Notes under the pieces: model-generated
What the model saw: the letters and a program-made list of their open reading frames with translations, nothing else
What the model was told of the DNA's origin: nothing
The model's database searches: none
Position numbers and translations under genes: made by a program
Part shown: positions 48,101-56,040 of the stretch, one piece after another
How the letters are laid out: each line of letters starts with the position of its first letter
Numbering within the stretch: position 1 is the first letter of the stretch
Source: Thauera sp. 2A1
GTDB taxonomy: Bacteria > Pseudomonadota > Gammaproteobacteria > Burkholderiales > Rhodocyclaceae
NCBI RefSeq assembly: GCF_009469595.2
Contig: NZ_SSXV01000005.1
Location: 186,001 to 250,000, forward strand
Length of the DNA stretch: 64,000 nucleotides
Reading direction: 5' to 3'

Positions 48101-48222
48101 GGGGTTTCAAGGGCGTGGCCAAGAACGGCTTCATCACCAACACGCTGACGCCGTTCGTCGGTGACGGGAACACCCAGACGCCGGAGTTCAAGTCCTTCCT
48201 GGTCAACGTCGAGAAAGCCTGA
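45151..48222 (+). CDS. fdnG: Formate dehydrogenase catalytic subunit, selenocysteine-containing
   Basis: Read continuously through the in-frame UGA at 45736-45738, this gives 1023 residues (E. coli FdnG has about 1015). The start has AGGAGG and a Tat signal (SRRGFFK). CPYCSVGC plus a later Cys in GTLCPKG bind a 4Fe-4S cluster. The Sec is residue 196, in [20 protein letters not shown], the same position as in E. coli FdnG, and ligates the molybdenum or tungsten of the bis-MGD cofactor. The enzyme is exported folded and oxidises formate at the periplasmic face, passing electrons to the beta and gamma subunits encoded next. A gene caller without Sec awareness would split it into two pieces. fdoG is an equally good name. 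Confidence 0.96.
45736..45781 (+). promoter_or_regulatory. UGA(Sec) codon and bacterial SECIS element
   Basis: Immediately after the UGA, CACGGCC (45739-45745) pairs perfectly with GGCCGTG (45775-45781). The apical part has CGG (45749-45751) paired to CCG (45766-45768), a bulged U at 45752, and a GGCAA/TTGCC stem closed by a GUC loop (45758-45760). The bulged U and loop GU are the contacts SelB makes in E. coli fdhF. Confidence 0.85.
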
Positions 48223-48232
48223 GGAGATCGCC

Positions 48233-49126
48233 ATGGCATTGCAATCGCTGGACATCGCCAAGCGCTCGGCCACGACCACCGAGCCGCCCCAGGCGCGCAA
48301 GACCCCGCAGGTCGCCAAGCTCATCGACGTCTCCCAGTGCATCGGCTGCAAGGCCTGCCAGGTGGCATGCATGCAGTGGAACGACCTGCGCGACGAGGTC
48401 GGCAACTGCGCGGGCACCTACGACAACCCGCGCGACCTCACCGATCAGTCGTGGACCGTCATGCGCTATGCCGAAGTCGAGACCGACCGCGGCCTCGAGT
48501 GGCTCATCCGCAAGGATGGCTGCATGCACTGCGAGGATCCGGGCTGCCTGAAGGCCTGCCCGTCGCCCGGCGCCATCGTCAAGTACTCGAACGGGATCGT
48601 CGACTTCCACCAGGAGAACTGCATCGGCTGCGGCTACTGCGTCACCGGCTGCCCCTTCAATGTGCCGCGCATCTCGAAGAAAGACAGCAAGGCCTACAAG
48701 TGCACGCTGTGCTCCGACCGCGTCGCGGTCGGGCTCGAGCCGGCCTGCGTGAAGGTCTGCCCGACCGGCTGCATCAGCTTCGGCTCCAAGGAGGACATGC
48801 AGGAGCGGGCCGACGAGCGCGTCGCCGAACTGAAGGAGCGCGGCTTCACCAACGCCGGCCTGTACGACCCGGCCGGTGTGAGCGGCACCCACGTCATGTA
48901 CGTGCTGCACCACGCCGACAAGCCGGGCCTGTACAGCGGCCTGCCGGCCGACCCGGCGATCTCGCCGACGGTGTCGTTGTGGAAGGGCATCACCAAGCCG
49001 CTGGCGATGGCGGGCATCGCCGCCGCGGCGCTGGGTGGGCTGTTCCACTACGTCATGAAGGGTCCGAACGACGTGTCGAAGGAAATCGAGGCCGAAGTCG
49101 ACAAGGAACTGGAGGGCGAAAAATGA
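48233..49126 (+). CDS. fdnH: Formate dehydrogenase iron-sulfur (beta) subunit
   Basis: A 297-residue subunit with four 4Fe-4S sites in ferredoxin-like cysteine clusters ([43 protein letters not shown] with CVKVCP). A C-terminal membrane helix ([22 protein letters not shown]) anchors it. It conducts electrons from the catalytic subunit to the cytochrome b subunit. The ATG at 48233 has a GAGGAG site that overlaps the upstream stop codon. Confidence 0.95.
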   Translation: MALQSLDIAKRSATTTEPPQARKTPQVAKLIDVSQCIGCKACQVACMQWNDLRDEVGNCAGTYDNPRDLTDQSWTVMRYAEVETDRGLEWLIRKDGCMHCEDPGCLKACPSPGAIVKYSNGIVDFHQENCIGCGYCVTGCPFNVPRISKKDSKAYKCTLCSDRVAVGLEPACVKVCPTGCISFGSKEDMQERADERVAELKERGFTNAGLYDPAGVSGTHVMYVLHHADKPGLYSGLPADPAISPTVSLWKGITKPLAMAGIAAAALGGLFHYVMKGPNDVSKEIEAEVDKELEGEK

Positions 49127-49749
49127 TCCGCGATCCGTCCGACCTGCAGCGCTACACCGCGTCCGAGCGGGCCAACCACTGGGTGGTGGGCATCTGCTTC
49201 ATCCTGCTCGGGCTGTCGGGGCTGGCGCTGTTCCATCCGGCGCTGTTTCCGCTCACCTACCTGTTCGGCGGCGGTACGTGGACACGCATCCTGCACCCCT
49301 TCATCGGGGTGGTGATGATGCTGTTCTTCGTGGTGATGTTCTTCCGCTTCCAGCACCTCAACCGCATGACCGACACCGACTGGCAGTGGGTCAGGCGGGC
49401 GAAGGAGATGGTGAACGGCGACGACCACAACATGCCGATCCAGGGCAAGTACAACGGCGGGCAGAAGCTGCTGTTCTGGTTCCTCGGGCTGGCCATGGTG
49501 GTGTTGTTCGCCTCGGGCATCGTCATCTGGCGCGCCTACTTCTCGGCCTACTTCGGCATCGGCACGATACGCCTCGCCGCCCTGCTGCATGCCGGCTTCG
49601 CCACGCTGATGATCATCGCCATCATCGTGCACGTGTATGCCGCGATCTGGGTCCGTGGCACCATCCGCGCCATGCTGTACGGCACCGTCACGCGAGCCTG
49701 GGCGAAGCAGCACCACCGCGCCTGGTACCGCCAGATGACCGGCAAGTGA
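49123..49749 (+). CDS. fdnI: Formate dehydrogenase cytochrome b (gamma) subunit
   Basis: A 208-residue inner-membrane protein with four predicted helices. Histidines in [27 protein letters not shown] and [10 protein letters not shown] are in places expected for the two hemes b. It should reduce quinone. Its start overlaps the beta-subunit stop by four bases (ATGA), so translation is coupled. Confidence 0.95.
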   Translation: MIRDPSDLQRYTASERANHWVVGICFILLGLSGLALFHPALFPLTYLFGGGTWTRILHPFIGVVMMLFFVVMFFRFQHLNRMTDTDWQWVRRAKEMVNGDDHNMPIQGKYNGGQKLLFWFLGLAMVVLFASGIVIWRAYFSAYFGIGTIRLAALLHAGFATLMIIAIIVHVYAAIWVRGTIRAMLYGTVTRAWAKQHHRAWYRQMTGK

Positions 49750-49773
49750 GCCCTTTCCGGCGAGTCCGCGCGC

Positions 49774-49830
49774 GATCCGGCGTGTGCGGACGGGCCGGAT
49801 CCCGTTTTTCACGGGGCCGCCGGGCCCCGT
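49774..49830 (+). terminator. Terminator or attenuator between the structural Fdh genes and fdhE
   Basis: GATCCGGC (49774-49781) pairs with GCCGGATC (49794-49801), followed by CCG and five T (49805-49809). A second GC-only hairpin (ACGGGGCC-GCC-GGCCCCGT-like, 49811-49830) ends 14 bases before the fdhE start. The pair may lower expression of fdhE relative to the dehydrogenase subunits. Confidence 0.7.
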
Positions 49831-49844
49831 CTTCCTGGACAGAC

Positions 49845-50774
49845 ATGCAGAAACTGCTCTCCGCCGAAGAGATCGCCGTCCAAGCCGCCGGCGAAGCCAG
49901 CCCCAACCGCCTTCCTTTGCCGCAAGTGTTTGCCGATCGTGCCGCGCGGCTGCGTACGCTGGCCAGCGGACATTCGATGGGCGACTTCCTGCTGTTCGCT
50001 GCGCACCTGGCCGACGCCCAGCACGCCCTACTGCAACGTCGATTGCCGGCCACACGGCCGGACGCTGCTCATCTGGCGCGTTGCCGGCAGCACGGCATGC
50101 CGCCGCTGGACGCCCAGGGCGCGCCGCTGCCCGACGACTGGCTCGACGTGCTGCTCGCCCTCGCCGCCGCGGTCGCGCCCCACGCCCCGGCCAGCCTGCA
50201 GGCGGTCATCGCCGACTTGCCGGCATATCCGGCGGCCCGGCTGAAGGCGCTTGCGCACGCCATCCTGCGCGCCGACGAACAGCTCACCGATGCGGCCGAA
50301 CTGGCGATCGCGCCGCTGCTCGGCGCCACGTTGCAGGTGCTGTGGACCTCGCAGGCACTGGCGTTGCGGGCGGCCGACCTGCCCGCCGGTTTCGAGGACA
50401 GCCTGTGCCCCGCCTGCGGCTCGCATCCGGTGGCCTCCATCGTGCGCATCGGTGACGCCGGCCACGGCGTGCGCTACGCCACCTGCAGCCTGTGCGCCTG
50501 CGAATGGCATGTGACGCGCATCAAGTGCGTGCCCTGCCACAACACCCGCGGCATCGCCTACCAGCACCTGGAGGGCGAGGGCGGCGCCCTGCACCCGGCG
50601 GTCAGGGCGGAAACCTGCCCGGAGTGCCACGCCAGCCTGAAGATCGTGTCGATGGAAAAGGACCCGATGGTGGACCCCTTTGCCGATGATCTGGCCACGC
50701 TGGCGCTGGACATGCTGGTCGATGACACCGGCTTCGAGCGCGCCGGCCGCAACCTGTTCCTGTTCACGCCCTAG
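49845..50774 (+). CDS. fdhE: Formate dehydrogenase accessory protein FdhE
   Basis: A 309-residue cytoplasmic protein needed for maturation of Tat-exported formate dehydrogenases. The C-terminal third carries the expected metal-binding cysteine pairs: CPACGS, CSLCACEW, CVPCHN and CPECHA. The N-terminal 190 residues are helical. The ATG at 49845 gives the family-typical start. Confidence 0.92.
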   Translation: MQKLLSAEEIAVQAAGEASPNRLPLPQVFADRAARLRTLASGHSMGDFLLFAAHLADAQHALLQRRLPATRPDAAHLARCRQHGMPPLDAQGAPLPDDWLDVLLALAAAVAPHAPASLQAVIADLPAYPAARLKALAHAILRADEQLTDAAELAIAPLLGATLQVLWTSQALALRAADLPAGFEDSLCPACGSHPVASIVRIGDAGHGVRYATCSLCACEWHVTRIKCVPCHNTRGIAYQHLEGEGGALHPAVRAETCPECHASLKIVSMEKDPMVDPFADDLATLALDMLVDDTGFERAGRNLFLFTP

Positions 50775-50877
50775 CGGCGTGCGCTGACCGCTTCCCCTGC
50801 CCGCGGCGCGCGCTTCTGCCGGCGCGGTCGCCGTGCGTCCGGTACGATCATCGCCCCCACCTGTCCGAGCCTTGCCG

Positions 50878-51354
50878 ATGTCCCTGCTGCGCGGCTGCGA
50901 ATTCCCCGATGAACTGCTGTACCACCCGGAAAGCCACCTGTGGTTCGCGCTGCTGGGCGGCGGGCGCTACCGCGTCGGCGTCACCCGCTTCGGTATCGCG
51001 CTGTCGGGCGAGATCCTGCTGTTCACGCCCAAGCCGACTGGCGTGGAGCTGGCGGCGGGGCGCGGCTTCGGCCTGCTCGAGGCGGGCAAGACGGTGTTCC
51101 CGGTCAAGACGCCTTTCGCCGCGCGCCTGCTGGCGGCCAACCCGGCGCTGGACCCTTCCGCGCGTGCGATGAACCGTGACCCCTTCGCCGCCTGGCTGGT
51201 CGAGCTGGAGGCCACCGCCCCGGTGCCCCAAGGTCTGCTGCCGGGCTGGGCCGAGGCGCAGCCGCAGATCGAACGCATCATGGATCGCTACGCCTTCCGC
51301 GACCTCGCCGATTTTGCCGCGCCGCTGTTCCACGAGGACAACCGTGAGTTCTGA
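50878..51354 (+). CDS. GcvH-like (lipoyl-carrier-like) protein
   Basis: A 158-residue protein resembling the H protein of the glycine cleavage system. HLWFALLGGGRYRVGVTRFG matches the HEWV...VGIT region; FGLLEAGKTVFPVKTPF matches the lipoyl hairpin, with K71 at the position that carries lipoate. Identity to true GcvH is low, and no gcvT or gcvP is nearby. It overlaps the DsrE-like gene by 11 bases and follows fdhE by 103 bases. Stand-alone GcvH-like proteins next to DsrE-like proteins are known from lipoate-dependent sulfur oxidation (sHdr), so a role in sulfur transfer is possible. Lipoylation and partner are inference. Confidence 0.68.
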   Translation: MSLLRGCEFPDELLYHPESHLWFALLGGGRYRVGVTRFGIALSGEILLFTPKPTGVELAAGRGFGLLEAGKTVFPVKTPFAARLLAANPALDPSARAMNRDPFAAWLVELEATAPVPQGLLPGWAEAQPQIERIMDRYAFRDLADFAAPLFHEDNREF

Positions 51355-51736
51355 GGTGTACGCGGACAAGCTCGCCATCCTGGTGTGGGCGGCCGATCCG
51401 TCAAGGCCGGAGCTGTGCGCCACCCCCTTCTATTTCGCCGCCGCCGCCGCGGCGATGGATGTCGAGGTGGAGATGTACTTTACCGCGCGCTCGGTGGAGC
51501 TGTTGCGCCAGGGCTGCGCCGAGCGCATCGAGGCCGCCGCCGGCAGCGGCAAGTCGGTGGCCGATTTCCGCCGCGAGGCGCTGGCCCTCGGCGTGCGCCT
51601 GCTGGCCTGCCCCACCGCGATGGCCAGCCACGGCATCGTGCCCGATGCGCTCATCCCCGAAGTCGCCGCCCAGGCCGGCGCCGCCGCCTACCTTGGGCGG
51701 GTGATGGATCCGGCGTGGAGAACCTTGGGTTTCTGA
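51344..51736 (+). CDS. DsrE/F-like small protein
   Basis: A 130-residue protein with the DsrE-type fold pattern: a first strand KLAILVWAAD, a helix, EVEMYFTARSVELL, and VRLLACPTAMASHGI with C89 where DsrE-type sulfur carriers have the acceptor cysteine. The first cysteine after the first strand is C25. The GTG start at 51344 overlaps the end of the GcvH-like gene. Pairing with a lipoyl-like carrier suggests the two proteins work together. Alternative: a structural homologue without sulfur transfer. Confidence 0.7.
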   Translation: MSSEVYADKLAILVWAADPSRPELCATPFYFAAAAAAMDVEVEMYFTARSVELLRQGCAERIEAAAGSGKSVADFRREALALGVRLLACPTAMASHGIVPDALIPEVAAQAGAAAYLGRVMDPAWRTLGF

Positions 51737-52161
51737 GATGGCGTAGAGGTGGGCCGGAACCTTCAATGGGGTAGGTCAGGCGGCGGGGGATGCGTGGAGC
51801 GGGCGAGCACTGTCCGAGTCCCGAGCGGAGCGAGGTCGAGTTGCGCAGAACGCGGAGCGCATCCCCCGCCGCCTGACCGGATTCGCAGCACTTACTTGCA
51901 TGCACCTTCTGGACAAAGCCGGCCGCCTGTAGTCTGATCCGGCCCGCGGGCCGTCCGACGGCGAGCACCCCTTTCCGGTCCAACCTGCCGCCCTTGCGGC
52001 ACGCTGGGCCATGAGCACCACCGGACACATCCGGCCGATCTGCATATCGGCTGTCCGGACCGGCGGTCTTTCGTCCGCCAACCCTGCCGGGCCTCGCGCC
52101 CGGCCATTAAGCCCCGGCGGCATCCCGCACCGGGGCGGCTGTGTTTGATCGGGAGAGTTCG
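51737..52161 (+). other. Intergenic region with terminator-like repeat and structured leader
   Basis: The first half holds the inverted repeat at 51774-51878. The second half (about 51880-52161) has no open frame of note but three hairpins: 52021-52058 (CCGGACA/TGTCCGG with inner GCCGAT/ATCGGC), 52086-52104 (GCCGGGC/GCCCGGC, loop of five) and 52112-52135 (CCCCGG/CCGGGG). The flavoprotein gene follows with a GGGAG ribosome site. A structured 5' leader is likely; its kind is unknown. Confidence 0.5.
51774..51878. terminator. Long inverted repeat after the DsrE-like gene
   Basis: Perfect 21-base arms (51774-51794 and 51858-51878, starting GGTCAGGCGGCGGGGGATGC) flank a 63-base loop with GAGCACTGTCCGAGTCCCGAGC and GTCGAGTTGCGCAG. 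The loop is clearly related to that of the element at 36722-36824, while the arms are unrelated: a family defined by its loop. Confidence 0.7.
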
Positions 52162-53544
52162 ATGACACATGACCACAGCGCCTCGCGAAGGCGCTTTCTG
52201 GCATCGGCCGGCGCGCTGGCCGCCGGCGCCGCGACCTCGCCCGCCCTGGCGCAGGGTGCGACACCCAATCCGCCGGCGACGGGCAAGCTGCCCTTCCTGA
52301 TCGGGCGCTCCGGCGACACGCTGATCCCGCGCGGCAAGATGCCGCGGGTGGTGATCTGCGGCGGCGGCTGGGGCGGGGTCACCGCGGCCAAGTACCTGCG
52401 CCAGCTCGCGCCGCACCTGGAAGTGGTGCTGCTCGAGCGCAACCCGGTGTTCTTTTCCTGCCCGATGAGCAACAAGTGGCTGGTCGACGTGGTGGACACC
52501 CAGTTCCTCACCCACGACTACCTCGGCGTGTCGGAGAAGTACGGCTATCGCTTCGTGCAGACGGAGATCCTGGAGATCGAGCGCGACCGCAAGCAGGTCG
52601 TCACCGCGGCCGGCAGCCTGCACTACGACTACCTGATCCTGTCGCCCGGCATCCGCTACAACTACGAAGCCTGGTTCGCCAACGACCGCCGCATGGCCGA
52701 AGCCACGCGCGCGCGCTTCCCGGCGGCCTACATCCCGAGCGCGGAGCACTTCCGCCTCAAGCGCGCGCTGCAGGATTTCAAGGGCGGCCACCTCGTCATG
52801 AGCCTGCCGCCGCCGCCGCATCGCTGCCCGCCCAGCCCCTACGAGCGCGCCTGCCTGATCGCGTCGATGTTCCGCAACAAGAAGATTCCCGGCAGGATCA
52901 CCATCCTCGACCACAAGGACGGCGTGCGCCCGATCGGCCCCGGCTTCAAGTCGGCGTTCGAGGAGCTGTACAAGGACATCATCAGCTACGTGCCGAATGC
53001 GCGCGTCGAGGAGCTCGACCCGTTCAGGAAGCACATCCGTACCGAGGCGGGCGACTTCGACTTCGACCATGCCATCCTGATGGCGCCGCACCAGGCTGGC
53101 GACCTCGCCTGGAAGGCCGGTGTCGTGACGCCGCCCGGCCAGGGCAAGCCCGGTGCCGGCTGGGCCGACGTCGATCCGCTGTTCCTGCACCACCGCCAGG
53201 ACAAGGACGTGTTCGTGATCGGCGACGCGGTCGGCTTCGTGTCCGAGCAGTTCGCCTTCTATCCCAAGGCCGGCCACGTCGCCAACCGCCATGCCCGCAT
53301 CGTCGCCTACTACATCGCCGAGCGTGAGGCCGGGCGCGAGCCGGCCTACCGGCTGCCCGACAACCTGTGCTTCATGATGGTCGACAGCAGTCCGCAGCTC
53401 GGCATCTCGGTGCAGTTCGACTACAAGGTCAATGACAAGGGCGTCATCGAGCAGACCCAGATCGACTACAACGAGCGCAAGCCCGAGACCGTGATCCAGG
53501 ACTTCAACTGGGCACGCTCCAGCTACGAGGACATGTTCGCGTGA
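52162..53544 (+). CDS. FccB-like FAD-dependent oxidoreductase, Tat-exported
   Basis: A 460-residue flavoprotein resembling the flavin subunit of flavocytochrome c sulfide dehydrogenase. A Tat signal (SRRRFLASAG) precedes the FAD-binding VVICGGGWGGVTAAKYL. C100 (FFSCPMSNKW), C222 (HRCPPSPYERA) and C404 (NLCFMMV) are in places of conserved cysteines in that family, including the pair that forms the redox disulfide. VFVIGDAVGF is the second FAD motif. No fccA cytochrome is adjacent. It is followed, with overlapping start and stop, by a thioredoxin-like gene. Sulfide or another sulfur compound is the probable substrate, by family. Confidence 0.85.
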   Translation: MTHDHSASRRRFLASAGALAAGAATSPALAQGATPNPPATGKLPFLIGRSGDTLIPRGKMPRVVICGGGWGGVTAAKYLRQLAPHLEVVLLERNPVFFSCPMSNKWLVDVVDTQFLTHDYLGVSEKYGYRFVQTEILEIERDRKQVVTAAGSLHYDYLILSPGIRYNYEAWFANDRRMAEATRARFPAAYIPSAEHFRLKRALQDFKGGHLVMSLPPPPHRCPPSPYERACLIASMFRNKKIPGRITILDHKDGVRPIGPGFKSAFEELYKDIISYVPNARVEELDPFRKHIRTEAGDFDFDHAILMAPHQAGDLAWKAGVVTPPGQGKPGAGWADVDPLFLHHRQDKDVFVIGDAVGFVSEQFAFYPKAGHVANRHARIVAYYIAEREAGREPAYRLPDNLCFMMVDSSPQLGISVQFDYKVNDKGVIEQTQIDYNERKPETVIQDFNWARSSYEDMFA

Positions 53545-54056
53545 ACCCGATCGCCTCGCTTCGCACCGCGCTGCTCGCAGCCGCCCTGGCGGCTGGTATC
53601 TCCCCGGCCTCCGCAGCCGGCCTCGAAACATCACCCAGGCTGCCACCCGCCCCGCCCGCGCTGCAGCAGGCGCTGGACGCGGTGCGCGGCCGGGCGGTGA
53701 TCGTCAATTTCTGGGCGAGCTGGTGCGAGCCCTGCCGCAAGGAAATGCCGGCGCTGGTCGAACTCGACGAGAGCGAACCGGGCCTGGCGCTGATCACCGT
53801 TGCGGTGGCCGACCGCGCGGCGGACACCCGGCGCTTCCTCGCCGACTACCTGATGGATCACACCGTCGTCGTCGCCGACCCCGACCAGGCCATCGCGCGC
53901 GCGTGGAACGCCCGCATGATCCCCACCACCTATGTGCTGGACGCCGGCCACCAGGCGCGCTACCGCGTGATCGGCGAGGCCGACTGGCGCGACCCCGCCA
54001 TCCAGGCGCGCGTGCGCGCGCTGGCCGGCAAAGAATCGAAAGGACAAGCAGAATGA
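53541..54056 (+). CDS. TlpA-like periplasmic thioredoxin
   Basis: A 171-residue exported thioredoxin-fold protein. A signal peptide (to about residue 26) is followed by VIVNFWASWCEPCRKEMP with C62 and C65, and the cis-proline loop MIPTTYVLD. The GTG start overlaps the flavoprotein stop by four bases (GTGA). It probably keeps a thiol of the neighbouring flavoprotein or its partner reduced; that is inference from coupling. Confidence 0.88.
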   Translation: MNPIASLRTALLAAALAAGISPASAAGLETSPRLPPAPPALQQALDAVRGRAVIVNFWASWCEPCRKEMPALVELDESEPGLALITVAVADRAADTRRFLADYLMDHTVVVADPDQAIARAWNARMIPTTYVLDAGHQARYRVIGEADWRDPAIQARVRALAGKESKGQAE

Positions 54057-55183
54057 ACCGTCGCAGTTTCCTCAAGACTTCCGTCATCGCCGCCGCCATC
54101 GCCATGCCCACCGTCGGCCGCGCCGCGCAGCTCGCGTCGCCGGCCGCCGCGGCGATGTCCCCCCCGCCTTTCGCGCCCACGCCCGAGTCCGGCTGGCGTC
54201 GCTTCGAAGTCACCACCCGCATCGAACCGAGCCCCGCCGACGGCGTGATCCGCGCCTGGGTGCCGCTGCCGTCGATGGACGATGCGGCCTGGCAACGGCC
54301 GATGGGCAACCTGTGGCAGGGCAACGCGGCAGTGATGCGCGTCGTGGGCGACGCCGCCTCCGGTGCGCAGATGCTGTACGCCGAATGGAGCGCCAGCACC
54401 GGCGAGCCGGTGCTCGAGGTCGTCAGCCGCTTCGCCACTCGCGACCGCGCCATCGACTTCAGCAAGCCGGCGGCCAGGCCGATCACGCTGGCCGCGGCCG
54501 AGCGCAAGCTGTACACGCGCGCCACCGCGCTGCTGCCCACCGACGGCATCGTGCGCAGCACCGCGCGCGACATCGTCCGCGGCGCGAAAACCGACGAGGA
54601 CAAGGCGCGCGCGATCTACGAATGGGTGGTGGACAACACCTTCCGCGAACCGAGCACCCGCGGCTGCGGCCTCGGCGACATCCAGAGCATGCTGGAAACC
54701 GGCAACCTGTCGGGCAAGTGCGCCGACCTCAGCGCGCTGTACGTCGGCCTGTGCCGCGCCGCCGGCCTGCCCGCGCGCGACGTGTATGGCATTCGCGTGG
54801 CGGATTCGCGCTTCGGCTACAAGAGCCTGGGCAAGAGCGGCAACATCTCCAAGGCCCAGCACTGCCGCGCCGAGGTCTTCCTGGAGCGCTACGGCTGGGT
54901 GCCGGTCGACCCCGCCGACGTGCGCAAGGTGGTGCTCGAGGAGCCTCCCGGCCAGCTCGCGCTGGACGACCCGAAAGTGCTGGCGGTGCGCCAGCGCCTG
55001 TTCGGCGCCTGGGAGATGAACTGGCTCGCCTACAACGACGCCCACGACCTGCGGCTGCCGGGCAGCACCGGCCCCGCCGTGCCCTTCCTGATGTACCCGC
55101 AGGCCGAAAGCGCCACCGGCCGCTTCGACAGCCTGGATGCGGACGCCTTCCGCTACACGCTCGCGTCGAAGGAAATCGCCTGA
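54053..55183 (+). CDS. Tat-exported transglutaminase-like protein
   Basis: A 376-residue protein with a Tat signal (NRRSFLKTS). The transglutaminase-like core (about 175-300) has the cysteine in SGKCADLSALYVGLC, the histidine in AQHCRAEVFL and the aspartate in WVPVDPAD, so the Cys-His-Asp triad is intact. Such bacterial proteins are usually peptidases or amidases rather than cross-linkers. It overlaps the thioredoxin gene by four bases. Confidence 0.85.
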   Translation: MNRRSFLKTSVIAAAIAMPTVGRAAQLASPAAAAMSPPPFAPTPESGWRRFEVTTRIEPSPADGVIRAWVPLPSMDDAAWQRPMGNLWQGNAAVMRVVGDAASGAQMLYAEWSASTGEPVLEVVSRFATRDRAIDFSKPAARPITLAAAERKLYTRATALLPTDGIVRSTARDIVRGAKTDEDKARAIYEWVVDNTFREPSTRGCGLGDIQSMLETGNLSGKCADLSALYVGLCRAAGLPARDVYGIRVADSRFGYKSLGKSGNISKAQHCRAEVFLERYGWVPVDPADVRKVVLEEPPGQLALDDPKVLAVRQRLFGAWEMNWLAYNDAHDLRLPGSTGPAVPFLMYPQAESATGRFDSLDADAFRYTLASKEIA

Positions 55184-55226
55184 GACGCTGAAGTCCCGGA
55201 CCTGTCGCCCACCGGCGCAGGCCGGG

Positions 55227-55727
55227 TCAATAGATGAAGGGAACCAGCTTGCGCACCCGCCGCCGGTACGCCGCGTATTCCGGAAAGCGCGCCATCAGCC
55301 ACGCTTCCTCCTTGCGCGACTTGATGTCGAAGAACACGAACAGCAGCGCCGCATAGCCCAGCGTGAGCCAGCCCTGCACGAACAGCGCCCAGCCGAAGGC
55401 GAGCAGCAGCACGCCGAAATAGATCGGGTGGCGGACCAGGCGGTACAGGCCGCCGGTGACGAGCGTGGCGTCGTCCTTCGGATGCGGCAGTGGCGTCAGG
55501 TTGTTGCCGAGGTGCAAGGCGGCCACGGCGCAGACCGTAAAGCCCAGCGCCAGCAGCGCGAGGCCTGCAGCATGTGCCAGCCCCGCCGCGCTTTGCGGCC
55601 ACGGCGACAGCCCGAACGCGCTGCGCGGCCCGAACGCGATGAGCAGGAACAGCAGCCCCTGCACCGCCACGTACCACTCGCCACGGTGGCCCTTCCACCA
55701 GGGATGCCGCTGCAATCCGTCGTTCAT
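55227..55727 (-). CDS. Isoprenylcysteine carboxyl methyltransferase-like membrane protein
   Basis: A 166-residue membrane protein with about four or five helices and the family motif LYRLVRHPIYFGVLLLAFGW, followed near the end by EEAWLMARFPEYAAYRRR. Bacterial members methylate small lipophilic molecules; the substrate is unknown. Its start overlaps the end of the DUF504 gene by four bases. Confidence 0.85.
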   Translation of the reverse strand: MNDGLQRHPWWKGHRGEWYVAVQGLLFLLIAFGPRSAFGLSPWPQSAAGLAHAAGLALLALGFTVCAVAALHLGNNLTPLPHPKDDATLVTGGLYRLVRHPIYFGVLLLAFGWALFVQGWLTLGYAALLFVFFDIKSRKEEAWLMARFPEYAAYRRRVRKLVPFIY

Positions 55728-55987
55728 GTCCGTCCTGGCTCCCGTTTCCAGATCAGCTCGCCGTCGCGAAACACTTCCCTGACGCGATGCATCGGCATGC
55801 TGCGTACCACGCCGTCCTCATCGATCAGATCGAGCAGGGAATGGTTGTCCGGGTCGACCGACAAGGCCTGCATGTCCACCCGCACGATGCCGCCGGCGAC
55901 ACGATCGTAATAGCCCACGACGAAATCCGCAGCGCCGAATTCGGCGTCCCACCGAATTCGGCTCAGCAGTTCGTGCAGAGGGGTCAT
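55724..55987 (-). CDS. DUF504 family protein
   Basis: An 87-residue protein that matches the DUF504 pattern: TPLHELLSRIRWDAEFG, VGYYDR, and VRSMPMHRVREVFRDGELIW. Members often lie near RNA-modification genes; none is adjacent here. It is co-transcribed with the methyltransferase-like gene. Confidence 0.8.
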   Translation of the reverse strand: MTPLHELLSRIRWDAEFGAADFVVGYYDRVAGGIVRVDMQALSVDPDNHSLLDLIDEDGVVRSMPMHRVREVFRDGELIWKREPGRT

Positions 55988-56040
55988 GACCGGCCAAACA
56001 CTTCTTTTCGTTTCCCGGCGCGCGGCGCCGCCAGGTGACT

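Noticed and set aside
50878..51354. True glycine cleavage H protein
   Set aside because: No gcvT or gcvP nearby and the sequence diverges strongly outside the lipoyl hairpin; called GcvH-like only.
51880..52161. Molybdenum-cofactor riboswitch
   Set aside because: The downstream gene is a flavoprotein with no molybdenum link, and I cannot match the conserved core of that riboswitch; only hairpins are claimed.
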